64,000 nt of DNA, taken from NCBI GenBank assembly GCA_002150815.3, contig NDFF03000325.1, positions 124,001-188,000 on the forward strand, read 5' to 3'. This document shows, piece by piece, positions 1 to 11,429 of the stretch. Position numbers and translations under genes: made by a program. How positions within the stretch are numbered: the stretch's first letter is position 1; each line of letters begins with the position of its first letter. The stretch comes from Grammothele lineata. Lineage: Eukaryota > Basidiomycota > Agaricomycetes > Polyporales > Polyporaceae. The notes below the pieces were generated by a model. That model was given only the letters and a program-made list of their open reading frames with translations. It was not told where the DNA came from and ran no database searches.

Positions 1-178
1 TTATCTGGCGCGTCGCTTACCGGTAAGTCGACAATCAGCTCTCTCTGGGGTGTCTTGCGCCACTCACTGACACGCCGATCGACGTAGTGCCGCCTTCCAT
101 CCCCGCCTAACGGACGTACGCGAATCGGACGATGAGGGAGATGACGAACCCGAGCCTGAAGACAGCAAACACGATTAA
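1..178 (+). CDS. 3' end of an unidentified gene (partial)
   Basis: Two terminal exons are readable. The first runs to position 22 and reads IWRVAYR. A canonical intron follows (GTAAGT at 23, CTGAC branch-like element, GTAG ending at 87). The last exon is 88-178 and ends in TAA at 176-178. Phase is consistent across the junction (CG|T). The C-terminus is strongly acidic (ESDDEGDDEPEPEDSKHD), a composition unlikely from random non-coding DNA here. Too little is present to name the family; the rest of the gene lies outside the window. The acidic tail suggests a cytosolic or nuclear-facing C-terminus, which is inference only. Confidence 0.5.
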
Positions 179-1763
179 AGATACGATTTGACGACAATGG
201 GATGACTTGACGTGCTGGATATTAGACGTACTACTACTCACGATTTAGATAGGCCTGCATCTTTCTGAAGTATGGATTTCTGAGGACGCTATGCTCGTCC
301 GATTCTGGCGCTTAAAGCTAGTAGGCGCCCCGGGCCTCGGGCCGCGCTCCGTTTCGTGTTGGCCCCGTCTTCGTTGGCAAGCCACTGCGTGTTTGACGAG
401 TTGTTGAGAGTGCTCACCAAATTGGAACGTCAGATCTTCCTTCCTAGGCATCAGACAACGCCACCGCCTGTCTTAGATCTAGAAGTTTAGAACGAAAACC
501 ATGGAGGCATCAACGGGTGCGCATGCCATCAAGCCACATAGTAAGGGCGCCGTTCAAGTTTGTGTCGACCGGCGCCCGTGCAGCAAACCGGCTCCTGCAT
601 GTCCGGAGGGATCGAAGTCCTCCGACGTTGCGGGAGTACGTCGTAGCAACGCTCGTCAGAGTCTGACGACGGGCGAAGGCGAAAATGAGCTTAGTGCCGC
701 TGTATATACTTAGATTGACTGCTTCCCGTGGTGCATGCAGTTACGTATGTATAATGGAAGCACGCATGAGTGGAGGAATTGTAGGCACACGCCACCGTAC
801 TCTGGACGAACTCCGAAGAGTGGACTATCTCGTGATGGCGGATGGGAGAGGGTAGCGATGGCAAAACGTTCACCAAAATGACCATGCCTGATGGAGTAGC
901 TTTCTCTGGAGATTATAGTCAATTACCCCGCAACGACGCGGTGGAAAGCCGGGGGTCGCGGGGAAGGACGGAATTCTGGGGTAGTCGAAAAGAATGGCTC
1001 GTAGTGAAGGGATATTCTTGCCTGGGCTCTAGCCCTTCGACTCTATCGGCGTCCAGGGTTCTGCCTTACAGCACATGCACAGGGCCAACGATCGCGGAGA
1101 ATGTGTTCGGATACAGTACTGGTCGGTGGACGTCGCATCGGCAGGCGGCGACGGCGTATCTGGTCAGCGGACTGCCAAGCCGGTGGAATGGACGTCGGTA
1201 AGCGATAGTTGTATGGACTCGCCCTTGATGATGTATGTCCACGCTGACCTCCGTTAGGGCCTGCGAGGGCCTGGTTGGTAACAGTGGATGTTGCAGGAAT
1301 TCATCGTAGCGCAGTACAGTGGGGTTTTCAGATGTTGAGCGCGAGCTCAGACTCCGAAAATGAGACAAGACTGGGTTATGCATGAGCTACAAAACTGAGA
1401 GCGCGCGCAAAGAATTCCTGTCGAGCCTGTAAATGGTGGACGTTTCAAGAAGGAGGCAGCGAGAGACATCGACTGGAAGGCGCCGTGCTTGCCGGTGCAA
1501 AATATCAGGGAAAGATCTCGATTGGCGGCAGATCCGACGAGGCGGGCCGCTCACCCTTTTTGAACGTAGTCTCGGGATCTAGAGGCGCTCGAGGACGCCG
1601 CCGCTTGCTCTCCTCCGACCATGATATATCCCGGCGTCCGGTCATGCATTCATGCCCTCTCTTCCCCGGGCCCTCCCCTTCGCATTATCCTTGGTCGCAC
1701 CTCAAAGGCTCAAAATACGCACCTTGAGCTGCCGAATTCGTGATTTCGATACATATCGCCACC
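179..1763. other. intergenic, no supported gene
   Basis: Only short overlapping ORFs (at most about 119 codons) in conflicting frames, with no recognisable protein motif. A Kozak-like GCCACC directly before 1764 belongs to the next gene. I see no repeat or RNA gene here. Confidence 0.6.
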
Positions 1764-4074
1764 ATGTCGGTCTCCGTCTCGTCTAGTGATCTCAAGACGA
1801 GCCTTGGTGCTCTCCTCGTTGGAGGAATGTGCAGCTGGGGGTGCGTCGTATTTAGTCCTGGATTATATGCGCGAGCTTAGTGTTTATATCTAGGTTGACC
1901 GGCATCGTCGCCATGCAGACGGTCCTCTACTTCCGCATGTTCAGCACGGACTATTGGACGACCAAGGCTGAGGTGTGTGTCTATCATTCGTCCAAGCGTA
2001 AGGTTCTTTGCTCAATGAGCCCTCCGCTAGGTCGCTACGGTATTGTAGGGTATTTCACTGCGCATATAGCCACCCTACTAAGCCCTTCTAGCTTCCTCGA
2101 CCTCATCCACACTGCCATGATCCTCGTGGCCAATTACCTCTACTTTGTCGACAGTTTTGGTGTTGAGAATATCACAGACCGCGCGTTCTGGGCCGTTGGT
2201 GTGAGTTTTATTAATGCTCTACTGCTCCGCGTGTTCATAGAGTTTCTAGATCTCAATAGCTATGACAGTGAGCCCCATCCTTTGCGACGACACAACGGAA
2301 AGACCTCATGACGTATAGGCGGTACTCACAGTACTTGTGCATTTGTACGCACCCTCTGTCTCCTCCAACGTCGGCCTCACTAATCCCCTGATGACGCCAG
2401 CTTCTTCGTGCACCGCTTGTTCAAGCGTATGTCTTCCTACCTTGTGAGTGGGAACATGAGCGTTACTAATGAGAAGGACAGTGAGTAAAGGGAACTACTT
2501 CATCACTGTTCCAATAGTGAGTCATGCTACACCGATAACATCCCGATTTTTTCTCAACCGAGCTTGTAGTCTGTTCTCGCTGTAGCACGTGTCGGTAAGT
2601 GCCATCACAAGCTATCTGTGGGCTCGCTTCTGATCGTTGGTCGTATACAGCGGCCGCTCTGGGTAAGCAAAGGTATCCCGCTCGCAAGCCGTCCTGTCTG
2701 ATATATGGCCGCTGTTCGTCGATCATCAGTGACAACCGTCAAGCTGTGAGTCTCTCGTTCTTCAGTCTACGCTCACTAGATCTAATTTCCTGCGACAGAA
2801 TTCACTATGGAAGCTTTCATGACTTCGCAGAACATTTCAAAGTCGGTATCTATTTTGATTCGTTCTCGCGACAGGATTGTACTCCGGTAACCTAGAACTG
2901 ACAATTGACGTACAGTGGGTCTTCACCCTCGGACTCGTACTATCCTGCGCAGTCGACTTCCTCATCACCGGAGGGTTGTGCTTTCACCTCCGTAGGAATC
3001 GCACTGGGTCCGGCAGGTACGGCCCATATGACTGTTAATGTCCGACGTCGTATTCATCTCAGCTACGCCACAACTTTCATAGATTCGACCACATACTCAA
3101 CCACGTGACGATGTACACGGTCGAGAACGGCTTGCTGACTTCGTGAGCAATCTATGCTTCGTCTCTAGCCTGTTGCTTACCTTGAACAATCCCTTCTGCG
3201 TAGACTCACCACGCTTATCTCGCTTGTCTTCGTGAGTCTGAGATTCAATCGAAATGAGATACACGTGCAACTTCTGACGACATATGATACTCTCTTTTCG
3301 CTGCCCTGTCCTGTCGTCTCTTATTATTGCACCTTTTCATGCATCGGCTATCGAAGTGGCTTGCCCGACCTCACGTTCTCATCTATCTCGGGCTTCATTT
3401 TGCTATCAGCAAGCGTGCGTCCGCCTCGTTGCCTCTATATCTGTATCTCCGCTGAGATCCGTCCCGTTGGCCGTTGCCAACAGTCTACGCGAACTCCTTC
3501 CTCGCGTCGTACGTGCCGATTTCCCCGTCTCCTCATCTCAGCGCACGACGTAGATCTCACGGCGCGGTTGCTTGTTGGACAGGATGAACGCGCGCAAAAC
3601 GCTCCGCGCGCAGTCCCAATCGGTGTCCGGGAGCAATCACATCCTCCCTGTGATGTTCCGGAGCAATCGCACTCGACGCCAGGTATGGATGGATACAAGC
3701 TGGATCCAGACGCCGCTGACTGATGTTCGCGCTCTCGCAGAACGATGACCTTCGCGCAGCTGTAAGTCTCTGTACTCTCAGGTGCCAGAATATTCTAGGG
3801 CCACCTTCCGCCTGTGTGCCACGGCGTCATGAGGCAACCTCATCTCCGATCTTTCGGCTGTGCCGAGAGAAAGAGACGCGTCTCGTGTTCTGCTCAGGGT
3901 CTCCTTGTGTGACGAGCTTGAACAAAGGACGGTACAGCGCTGACGCACGTTGCCTTTCCCGTATAGGTGCAGATCACTGTGGACAAGACAGTTGACTACG
4001 ATGGGGGCGACTACGCGCCGAGCTCCGAGGCCCCAGACGTCAAGCAAAAACGCGATACTATTCACGCTGTCTGA
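1764..4074 (+). CDS. DUF6534-family multi-span membrane protein
   Basis: Typical intron-rich basidiomycete DUF6534 gene, function unknown, expected to be an integral membrane protein. Start ATG at 1764 has a GCCACC context. Recognisable blocks in order are SLGALLVGGMCSWG (first membrane span), TGIVAMQTVLYFRMF then DYWTTKAE, LDLIHTAMILVANYLYF, FFVHRLFK joined across an intron to LSKGNYFITVPI, SVLAVARVG, WVFTLGLVLSCAVDFLITGG followed by CFHLRRNRTGSA, VENGLLTS joined to LTTLISLVF, VYANSFLAS joined to MNARKTLRAQ, and a hydrophilic tail ending KQKRDTIHAV before TGA at 4072-4074. At least ten introns, nearly all with clear GT-AG ends, keep these blocks in phase. The exon around 2740-2870 is the least certain. 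Members of this family are abundant and fast evolving in Agaricomycetes. No neighbour suggests a role. Confidence 0.85.
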
Positions 4075-5805
4075 AGCCATGTACATCGCTATCATTGTGG
4101 TATGCTGGAGCTGAATCTCGCGGTCCCGTAAACGCTTGGAAAGACGATGGCTCCAAGTTTGTATACTCCCTCTTCGTGCTGATTTCTGCTCGCTCTTAGC
4201 CGCCTTGCCTATCTATGTTGTCGTCTATACCTGCTAATTGATCCTTGCGTATATTCGCGCCAGCACGGCCCGACATGTTCTCTAGACCTTGACCCACACT
4301 GACCGTTACGCCGGCACCGTTCCACATCCCCGACAGATGTCCACACTCTCTTTCCGTTCGTACCGAAGCCGCCGCTCACACTTCGTTTACCCTAGTCGAT
4401 TCTCAACTACTCGCCCCGTCAAGCCGTAGTGGGACTCCGTCCAAGGTCCCTTCCCCCTCAAACCTCTTTGTACCCTCCAGAGACGTCTCGGCCCTCGGTC
4501 TCTCGATCCCTCGCACTCCACAGAGTCCAAGGGCATCCACGGGCGCGCACGCCCCAAAGGCCGCTCACAGCACCCCAGCGCCCACCTACCCACGCCTCCT
4601 TCCACCACGCCGCTGCCGCCTGCGCGAAGCCAGGCTTCCCCGCGAGCCTCGAGGCGGACCGCGGAGGCATGACGCGCGGCGTGGCGTTTGACCTTAACTT
4701 CGGTTACGGCACGCGAGGAGCTCGTAGGGGCCTTATCTGGCCACTTCGTCTCGCGGGTATGAGGTATGGTTGGCTCGAGAGGTTCAGCGGCGAAGCTGTT
4801 TGCTGAGACGTTCACTAGCCTCTCGGGATCTATATCCTAACGCCATGGCTTCGCGCCTTCAAGAGCAGTCGAATCTCTGTTCGCGCTCTTTGGGTCGCGA
4901 AAGGATGTGTAAGACGCACTGCGCGCGTCAGGGAAGGACATAGCATCGACTTGCAGAATCTTACATGACCTAATCGGATGGTGCTGTGGAGATGATCTAG
5001 GTCCACGCAAAGTGCACGCCGGAAGAGGCGCTCGGTGCGGACAAAGAAAGCAGTGGTGCGAAAACCACGCGGATCGCAAGTCGGCGCCGACGCTGCACGC
5101 CCCCCGCGCCGGTTCCGGATCGTCCCCGGCTCTCCTTCCTTTATGAACGGCGCGACATGCGCGTAGATATGAACGCGTGCGCCGCTAGACGTCCCTTCAT
5201 AAAGGAGCACGGCGCGAGCTGGCGGACAGGCCCGAAGCGAGGGAGCACAACGGAAGGGGGAGCCTATCGCACCCAGCGCGCCTGTTCGGGCACGCGGAGG
5301 CGGGGAGGCAGCGAGTCTCGTTCGTCCCCGCGCGCAGCTGGCTGCAGCACCCCCTGATGTTTGAGGCTTCCACGCCAGGCCGGTGCGCATGCATGCGGCC
5401 GGAGTCTGCGCCGGACGCGGGCACTTTGCACATACAGAGGTACAGACGCGCACCCACGCTCGCGCGATCTCTCGCCTTGGGGCTGTTAACGGGAGAAGGG
5501 GTGATCGGGCAGGCCTGCGCGCGCGCAAGGGCTCGTGCGCCTGCCATCCGGGCTCCCGAGGAGGTATATACAAACGATCGTCACCTGGGATGTCGCTCGA
5601 TACTTCAACGCCCCCGCTTCTTACCCTCGTCGCTAAGCGTCTACTCACCGCCTGCTACTACACTATCTTGAGCCGTCCGCTCTCGAGCTACTGTCTACAG
5701 CTCGGGCTTGTCGCGCCGCACAGCATATTCCTACCAACGACATCACATAGCATCCTATCACCTCCTACGTTCCTCTATCTTCGACCAACGAAACCGCCGA
5801 TCAAC
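4075..5805. other. intergenic / promoter region of the 5806 gene
   Basis: GC-rich from about 5000 to 5560, which creates long spurious ORFs on both strands (for example 4830-5648 minus) with arginine- and alanine-rich, unrecognisable translations. It contains an 11-bp inverted repeat (5137-5147 and 5196-5206) and a TATATA at 5565-5570, a possible core promoter for the gene starting at 5806. Confidence 0.55.
5565..5570 (+). promoter_or_regulatory. candidate TATA box for the J-like gene
   Basis: TATATA about 240 nt before the chosen ATG at 5806. The distance implies a leader of roughly 200 nt, or an unrecognised 5' UTR intron. Confidence 0.35.
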
Positions 5806-7101
5806 ATGTTCTACTCGGCTGAGCCCGCACCCGCGTACTACGAACGCGACTACCACCACCACTACCCATACTCCCCGAAATCCAAACCGGGGTATCACGA
5901 CGACAACCACTACTCGGGGTCTACTTCCGGCAGCATCAGCGGACGCGCTCACCGACACGGGGCCGCCGCGCACGCAGGGATTCGTCGCTCGCACACGACG
6001 GGTTCGCCCATGTACAACTACGATCACGATTACGACCACGACCACGCATACAGCTACGACAACTACCGCAGCCACGAGCGCAAGCACCACAGGCGCGAGT
6101 ACTCCCACGCGCGCGGCCCACCATCTCCATCGCCCTCGCCTTCTCCCCCACCGTCCCCATCGCCGCCACAAACACCTGCGCACGTCTTCTTCGCGCACGA
6201 CGCCGGGTACGAGTTCGCATATAACCCCGCAGGCGCCGCGCCGCCAACACGCGCGCCACACACCTATGCATGGGTGCTCGAGCAGCAGATCGCCGCGATG
6301 GCCGCCGCGAACGAGGAGACCGTCCGGTGGGTGCGCGCCCAGCAGCATGCGCGCGCGGCCGCGACCTCCCCGTCCCACGCGCTCCGCCTCCTCGCGCTCG
6401 CGACGCACGCGCACGCGCTGTCGCGCTCCACCCCTGTCTCCCCCGTAGAGCCCTCCCCGGTTCAAGGGGTTCCGGCGTCGTTCGAGGAGCTGTTGGAGGC
6501 GCGCAGGGACTGGCGCGCGGAGTGGGAGCCGCGCGCGGCGAGGAGCGCGGCTGAGGAAGAGCTCCGGCGGTTGCAGGCGCGGCGGCGGGAGGCGGAACGG
6601 TGTCGCGCGGCGTACGAGCGCAAGAAGCGCCTGGAGGAGGAGCGGGAGCGAGAGCGGGTACGACGGGAAAGGGAGGCGCGGCGGCGCGAGAAGGAGCGCG
6701 TGGCGGCGGAGCGCTACGAGGCGCGCTGGGGAGCGCTCCTCGAGGCGACCGCTAGTTCTCCTGTGGCGTCTGGCGGGGAGGAAGACGAGGGGAGGGAACG
6801 GAAGGTGGACGGGGAGGAGGAGCGGCGGATGGGCTTCCGCGACGTCCCGTGGCCGATGGTCTCGCAACCGCGCTCACCCGAGGACGTGCAGGCGGAGAAG
6901 GTCGCAGCGTTCGTGCTCTCATCGTCACACCCCGGAGAGACGCCCCGGGACAAAATCCGGAACGCACTCAAGCGATGGCATCCGGATCGGTTCGGGAGGT
7001 TATGGGCGCGGGTGCGGGAGGAGGAACGAGAGGCAATCGAAGAGGCGGTCGGGGTTGTCGCGCGCTGCTTGAGCGACCTCCTCGAGCGGGAGAGCCATTA
7101 A
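5806..7101 (+). CDS. low-complexity coiled-coil protein with J-domain-like C-terminus
   Basis: Single-exon ORF of 431 codons from ATG 5806. The open frame extends upstream to 5383, but that part reads like promoter sequence and the ATG at 5806 has a good CAACATG context. The N-terminus is rich in His, Tyr and Asp (a YDHDYDHDHAY-type run near residue 72), followed by a Pro-Ser repeat (about residues 105-120). A highly charged Arg/Glu coiled-coil segment (about residues 245-310) comes next. The end carries KIRNALKRWHPDRFGR, with the HPD triad at residues 392-394, then a helix ERLEAIEEA-like stretch. HPD is the signature of DnaJ domains, but the surrounding helices I, II and IV are not clearly present, so this is a degenerate or divergent J-like module. 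A role as an Hsp70 co-chaperone cannot be inferred safely. No introns, unlike most neighbours. Confidence 0.75.
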   Translation: MFYSAEPAPAYYERDYHHHYPYSPKSKPGYHDDNHYSGSTSGSISGRAHRHGAAAHAGIRRSHTTGSPMYNYDHDYDHDHAYSYDNYRSHERKHHRREYSHARGPPSPSPSPSPPPSPSPPQTPAHVFFAHDAGYEFAYNPAGAAPPTRAPHTYAWVLEQQIAAMAAANEETVRWVRAQQHARAAATSPSHALRLLALATHAHALSRSTPVSPVEPSPVQGVPASFEELLEARRDWRAEWEPRAARSAAEEELRRLQARRREAERCRAAYERKKRLEEERERERVRREREARRREKERVAAERYEARWGALLEATASSPVASGGEEDEGRERKVDGEEERRMGFRDVPWPMVSQPRSPEDVQAEKVAAFVLSSSHPGETPRDKIRNALKRWHPDRFGRLWARVREEEREAIEEAVGVVARCLSDLLERESH

Positions 7102-8415
7102 CAAGTGGTGATCAGCTGTCGTAGAGATTATTCGCCCACGGCGGGGACGTGGCATCATGCGTTTATGCCGCGTATGCCCTATGCAATCTATGAGCCCTCA
7201 GTGTAGATGATACGAATACTAGAGATGATAAACACTCACACGACCGCAGTAGGAACATCTTCGTGCTGTGAAAGCAGTGATTCTCTTCAAGACCACTTCT
7301 GGCATTCCTTGAATGAGTATAGGAAAGCTAGATGAGCGTCCGATGCTGGTGGTTTTCGCATTGACACAAGCTACGGACTCGTGAACTTGGTGAGAACGCG
7401 GAGATGAAGGATAGGGGCTCGAAGACATCTTCGGTGCCAGCTACAAGCACGACGCTCGAGGGAGCCTCGTGTGAGAACACAAGAGGATGTTATCGCAGAC
7501 TGACGTCCACAACGCATGCCATTCGTCATGTTAAAGTGAGAGGTGCAGGCGCGTGTGTGAGTGCCGTTTACCATTCAGAATAGCAGGCATCCACCTGCCG
7601 ACGTACAGCAGAACCTGGCGAATGGACGAAAGGAGAACTTGCCCCTTCAACTGATAAGACGTATTCAAAGCATGTCTCCAACGCACGTCCCGCAGTGTCA
7701 TTAGGAATGAGGAGATTGGGCCTCAGGGCGAGTGCATAACGTTAGCCATCGCGGATGGACGTCATGGATGGTGGTGGTGGAGGAAGGTTGACCGGGTAGG
7801 CGCCCAGTGATTGCGGCATTGACGTTGAAACGTTCATTGGCCGTCGGCTTATTACGGCCGCGCGCCTTGTCTGTTCCGACCATGATCGCGGTATGGACGT
7901 TCGTTTTACCTCTCCGAATCCTGATTACACTCCGAATACCTACCTCCGAATGTTCCAACTTGGGGGAGCTCGCACGGAACATCGTGCCAACCGGCACGGG
8001 CTCTTTGGTCACCGACGATAATGGCTGCGCTGTGGTAGGACACAAGACCAAGCGCCGGTGAAGGCGACACAGGAGACGGCTGCCACGGTCATCTGATCAC
8101 GCAGCGGACAGCGAGCAAGCCGTGCCGTCGCAGGGCAATGCTGACACCAGCTTGACACCATCAACGCATTCGGAATTCCTTTCCTCCGCCTATAACGGCC
8201 CTCCGCGCAGCTCGTACACGCCTGCTTGAACTCGTTCTGCGACCACTCGCCTTCCGCGACCTCCCGCGACCTCGCCCTACTACGGTACTTATAAGCGACG
8301 CCAGTTTTTCCTCGGCGTTTCCTTGACAGCGCCTCCCCGTTCTCTTGGCCCTCTTGAGATTGTATTGGGACGTCTTCTCATTTCTACTGAACGCTCTTCT
8401 CTCTGGCTTCGCAAC
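7102..8415. other. intergenic, no supported gene
   Basis: Short ORFs only. The opposing ORFs at 7701-8051 (minus) and 7807-8061 (plus) overlap and neither resembles a known family. Confidence 0.55.
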
Positions 8416-9943
8416 ATGCAGGCATCACCGAAGGCCATCAGCGCACCAAAGACGCTGAACGTCGCTCCTCTAGAGGAGAAGGTCGCCGCGGTAGAACAGA
8501 AAGTCCACGAGTCGCAATACGCTCTTAAATTCGTGGGAGCAGCATTCAGCAGTACGAGGACAAGTTTCTCTCGCGATTTTAAGACAGCGCTAACGCCATC
8601 GAGCCAGATATGGCGTCATCTGCATTCTGCAATCCGACGGACATGTAGGTTTGCAACCCTTCTCGCTCGCTGAAGAGCAAATGTGCTCACCAATGCCCGC
8701 AGAATCAAGGTCCGCCAGCAGCTACGCACGCAAGGTTTGTCACGCAGGGCATAGCATCCGCCACACTTCAGCACCGTGATTGGTCTCTGACGCGAAACAC
8801 GACAGCGCCCGGAGCGCGCGCGAACTCGTTCTGGTCAGTGGGCCTCGAGATGGCGCGCACGGAGGGCATTCGGAGCCTCGCAGGTGGTGTGTCCGCGAGC
8901 GTGCTACGCGAGGTCGTCTACTCTGGCATCCGCATGGGCACGTACGAGTACTTCAAGGATAAGTGAGTGCCCGCGCGCCCGCGCGATGTAAAAATCAGCA
9001 TGGAACGTCACTCTAACCAACGCGCGCCTCGCTTTTGACAGAATCTTTGATGCTACGAAAGGCGCGCTCTCGCGCGACGGCCTCACGCTGAAAATCTCGG
9101 CCGCGACTATCGCGGCGACCATCGGTAGTTCGCTCGCGAACCCTGCGGACCTCGTCAAAGGTACGGCGCGCGACCCGCGCCTCTTTCTTCTTCGCCTGCG
9201 TACTCGTTCGCTGATGTTGTCCGACCCCCAAGTGCGGCTACAAGCATACTATCCTGACGGCAGCCCATACCGGAGCATGCGACATGCGTTCGCGACAATC
9301 TGGCGCGACGGCGCGGAGAAAGCCGTCCTTGCAGGAGCGTCTCCGCTCGCAGGCGGCGTGCGCGCGCTGTACCGTGGCGTCATCCCGACCACAATCCGCG
9401 GTATTGTCCTGTCGGCGACGCAGATATGCTCGTACGACCAGATCAAGCAGAGCTTGAAGCGTCGCGGGGTCATGCAAGAGGGCGTACCCTTGCACCTTGT
9501 CGCGAGTACTTTCGCTGGGTGAGTGCACGCTGCCGAGGCCAGCGATCGGTCGAGTAAGGGGTTTGTATTGACTGGGATGCCACGCTCAGGTTCTTCTGCT
9601 CGGTCACTTCAAACCCTGTTGGTGAGTCACGGCACTGGAACGGCCGATGTAGTAGGACGAACTAACCGCATTCCTCTGTAGATGTCATCAAAGTGCGCCT
9701 GATGAACGACAAAACGCACCAATACAAGGGTGCAGTAGATTGTGTCCGGCAAATCATGGTCAATGAGGGACCGTTTGGTTTCTTCAAGGGCTTCGGCATG
9801 TGCTGGGCGAGGGTAAGCTCTCCGTCACTATATCGTGGATGATCATTGCTGATGCGGTGTACTTGTAGCTGGGGACCCACACAGTACTGACGTTCTTGAT
9901 CTTCGAACGCGTAAGGTATCTGTTCGGGATAGAGGCGATGTGA
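8416..9943 (+). CDS. mitochondrial carrier family (SLC25) protein
   Basis: Inner-membrane solute carrier of 334 aa with the three-repeat architecture. Nine phase-consistent exons: 8416-8551, 8608-8644, 8703-8734, 8806-8962, 9042-9160, 9233-9518, 9590-9621, 9682-9812 and 9869-9943. Each repeat shows the family signature Px[DE]xx[KR]: NPTDIIKVRQQ, NPADLVKVRLQ and NPVDVIKVRLM. The second and third signatures are each split by an intron. Repeat ends contain the expected Gly-rich and aromatic motifs (for example FFKGFGMCWAR). The N-terminus has an unusual extension of about 35 residues rich in Lys, Val and Glu before the first membrane helix. The motif variants resemble the dicarboxylate/uncoupling-protein-like branch, but the substrate cannot be assigned from sequence alone. 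Confidence 0.93.
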
Positions 9944-11429
9944 TACCATACGTCATTCTGGACTCTTCACGATTTCATGACAGCCCGTAGACGTTTTGTT
10001 CTTATTCTTCTTACAGTAATAGATGTACCTTCACGGACGTATCCGTATGTGGCCCCGGTCACCGTATTCTATATGGTGCCGAAACTCTTCAATGGCAGAA
10101 GAGATACAGGAAGGAAAGACAGAGAGACACGGCTTTGCACAAACAGCGGAGATTCATCCGTAAGTGGCTGTTTGTATGGCACATGAAACGGTAGCTAGCT
10201 GAAAGCATTCAGATACCTTTCGGCCACGCTATGGTTTGTGGCAGGTGAACGGCTAGCGCCGCCACTCATTCACACACAATAGCATACCCTTGTTCCGTAG
10301 TCTCCGACGCCACTCTCATATTCAGCACCACAAATCCCGACGCGGCCAGACGCGCCATGGGTATAAATACAATCGAACCTTGCCCGGCCTCCTCAGGCCT
10401 CACTCATCCTACTCACCCACGCTCGCCACTCTACCCGCTCACTTCTTTTCCATGGCTAGACCTCTCTCGTCCGGGTATCCGCCTCCAAGTACGATCAACC
10501 TCGCCGTGGCAGATAAAATACTCAATCGTACGGGATCCACCACTACTACGGCGACTATATCGCCACGACGCCCTGCGCTTCAACGCTATCGACTATCTAG
10601 AACAGCGTCGAAACCTCAAGATCATCGCGATCCACGATCCGAACGCGCCTCGCTCCGAGAGTCTCTGTCGTACGTGCTCCGTGCTTCATTGGTGCTCCGA
10701 CCGTCGACTAAACGTCCGTAGGACCTTCCAATCCGAGCACGCATACAGCATGCGATGACTCTTTACTGCGGATGGACCGGTGTTTCACGGTTTCCCCGCC
10801 TTCTTCGATAGCGAGAGGTGCGCATTCTAGCTGACCAATACGGAATTCTTTTTTATTCCTGACAATTGATGCTCAGAAACCGGGCGCCGAGTCGGTGTCT
10901 AAGCCTGCCTCTCGTGCGTGCTGGAAGTCGTGGGTCGGGGGGCCGATGAGTAGACGTCTCGAATACGTCTAGGTTCCATTTATGGCGATCCCTCAACACA
11001 TCGGGGAGAAGGCGTTGTTTGCACTCACGCAGCAGCCTTGAGTAGCGACCCATACGGCGTCTCAAACGGATGTTACCCTAGGAGTTTCACTCCCCCAGCG
11101 TTGAACTCTCCCCTTCTACTCATCTCTCTGAGTCAATGTACTACACATAGATATTTTAAGTGCCCCTAAAATTGGCGAACTCGAACATTGTGTTTGAATC
11201 ATATCCAAAGTCTGAGTCCAATCGAAGTGATATGATACCGTCCAACAGTAGATCTGTTAAGGATTAAGCAAACAGCTACTGGCCCTCAATTCGTGCGTCT
11301 ACTACTCTGGCATTGGACGGTCAACAGCATGCATTACCACTGCAACAAGTTCCCAAGACAAGCTCTTGTATTACGTGAAGTAGCCACAACTCGGACTAGC
11401 TCACTCCTCTACACTCAATGCCATGTGCT
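9944..11429. other. intergenic with a possible decayed small gene
   Basis: A good TATAAATA occurs at about 10359-10366 with short ORFs downstream (10357-10758). One stretch, ALRFNAIDYLEQRRNLKIIA, looks coding, but it is in a different frame from the nearest plausible start and from the preceding YYGDYIA stretch. I cannot build an intact gene. The remainder up to the stop of the first ABC gene is AT-richer and empty. Confidence 0.4.

Noticed and set aside
1..30. Walker A-like GASLTGKST in frame 1 at the window start
   Set aside because: The frame needs to read through a good intron donor, and the spliced alternative frame gives a coherent acidic C-terminus.
4830..5648. 272-codon minus-strand ORF
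   Set aside because: Arg/Ala/Pro-rich composition with no motif, lying in the GC-rich promoter region of the gene at 5806 and overlapped by equally long ORFs on the other strand.
5758..6867. 369-codon minus-strand ORF opposite the J-like gene
   Set aside because: Shadow of the CpG-rich coding exon. Long Val and Arg runs mirror the Asp/His and Pro/Ser repeats of the sense strand.
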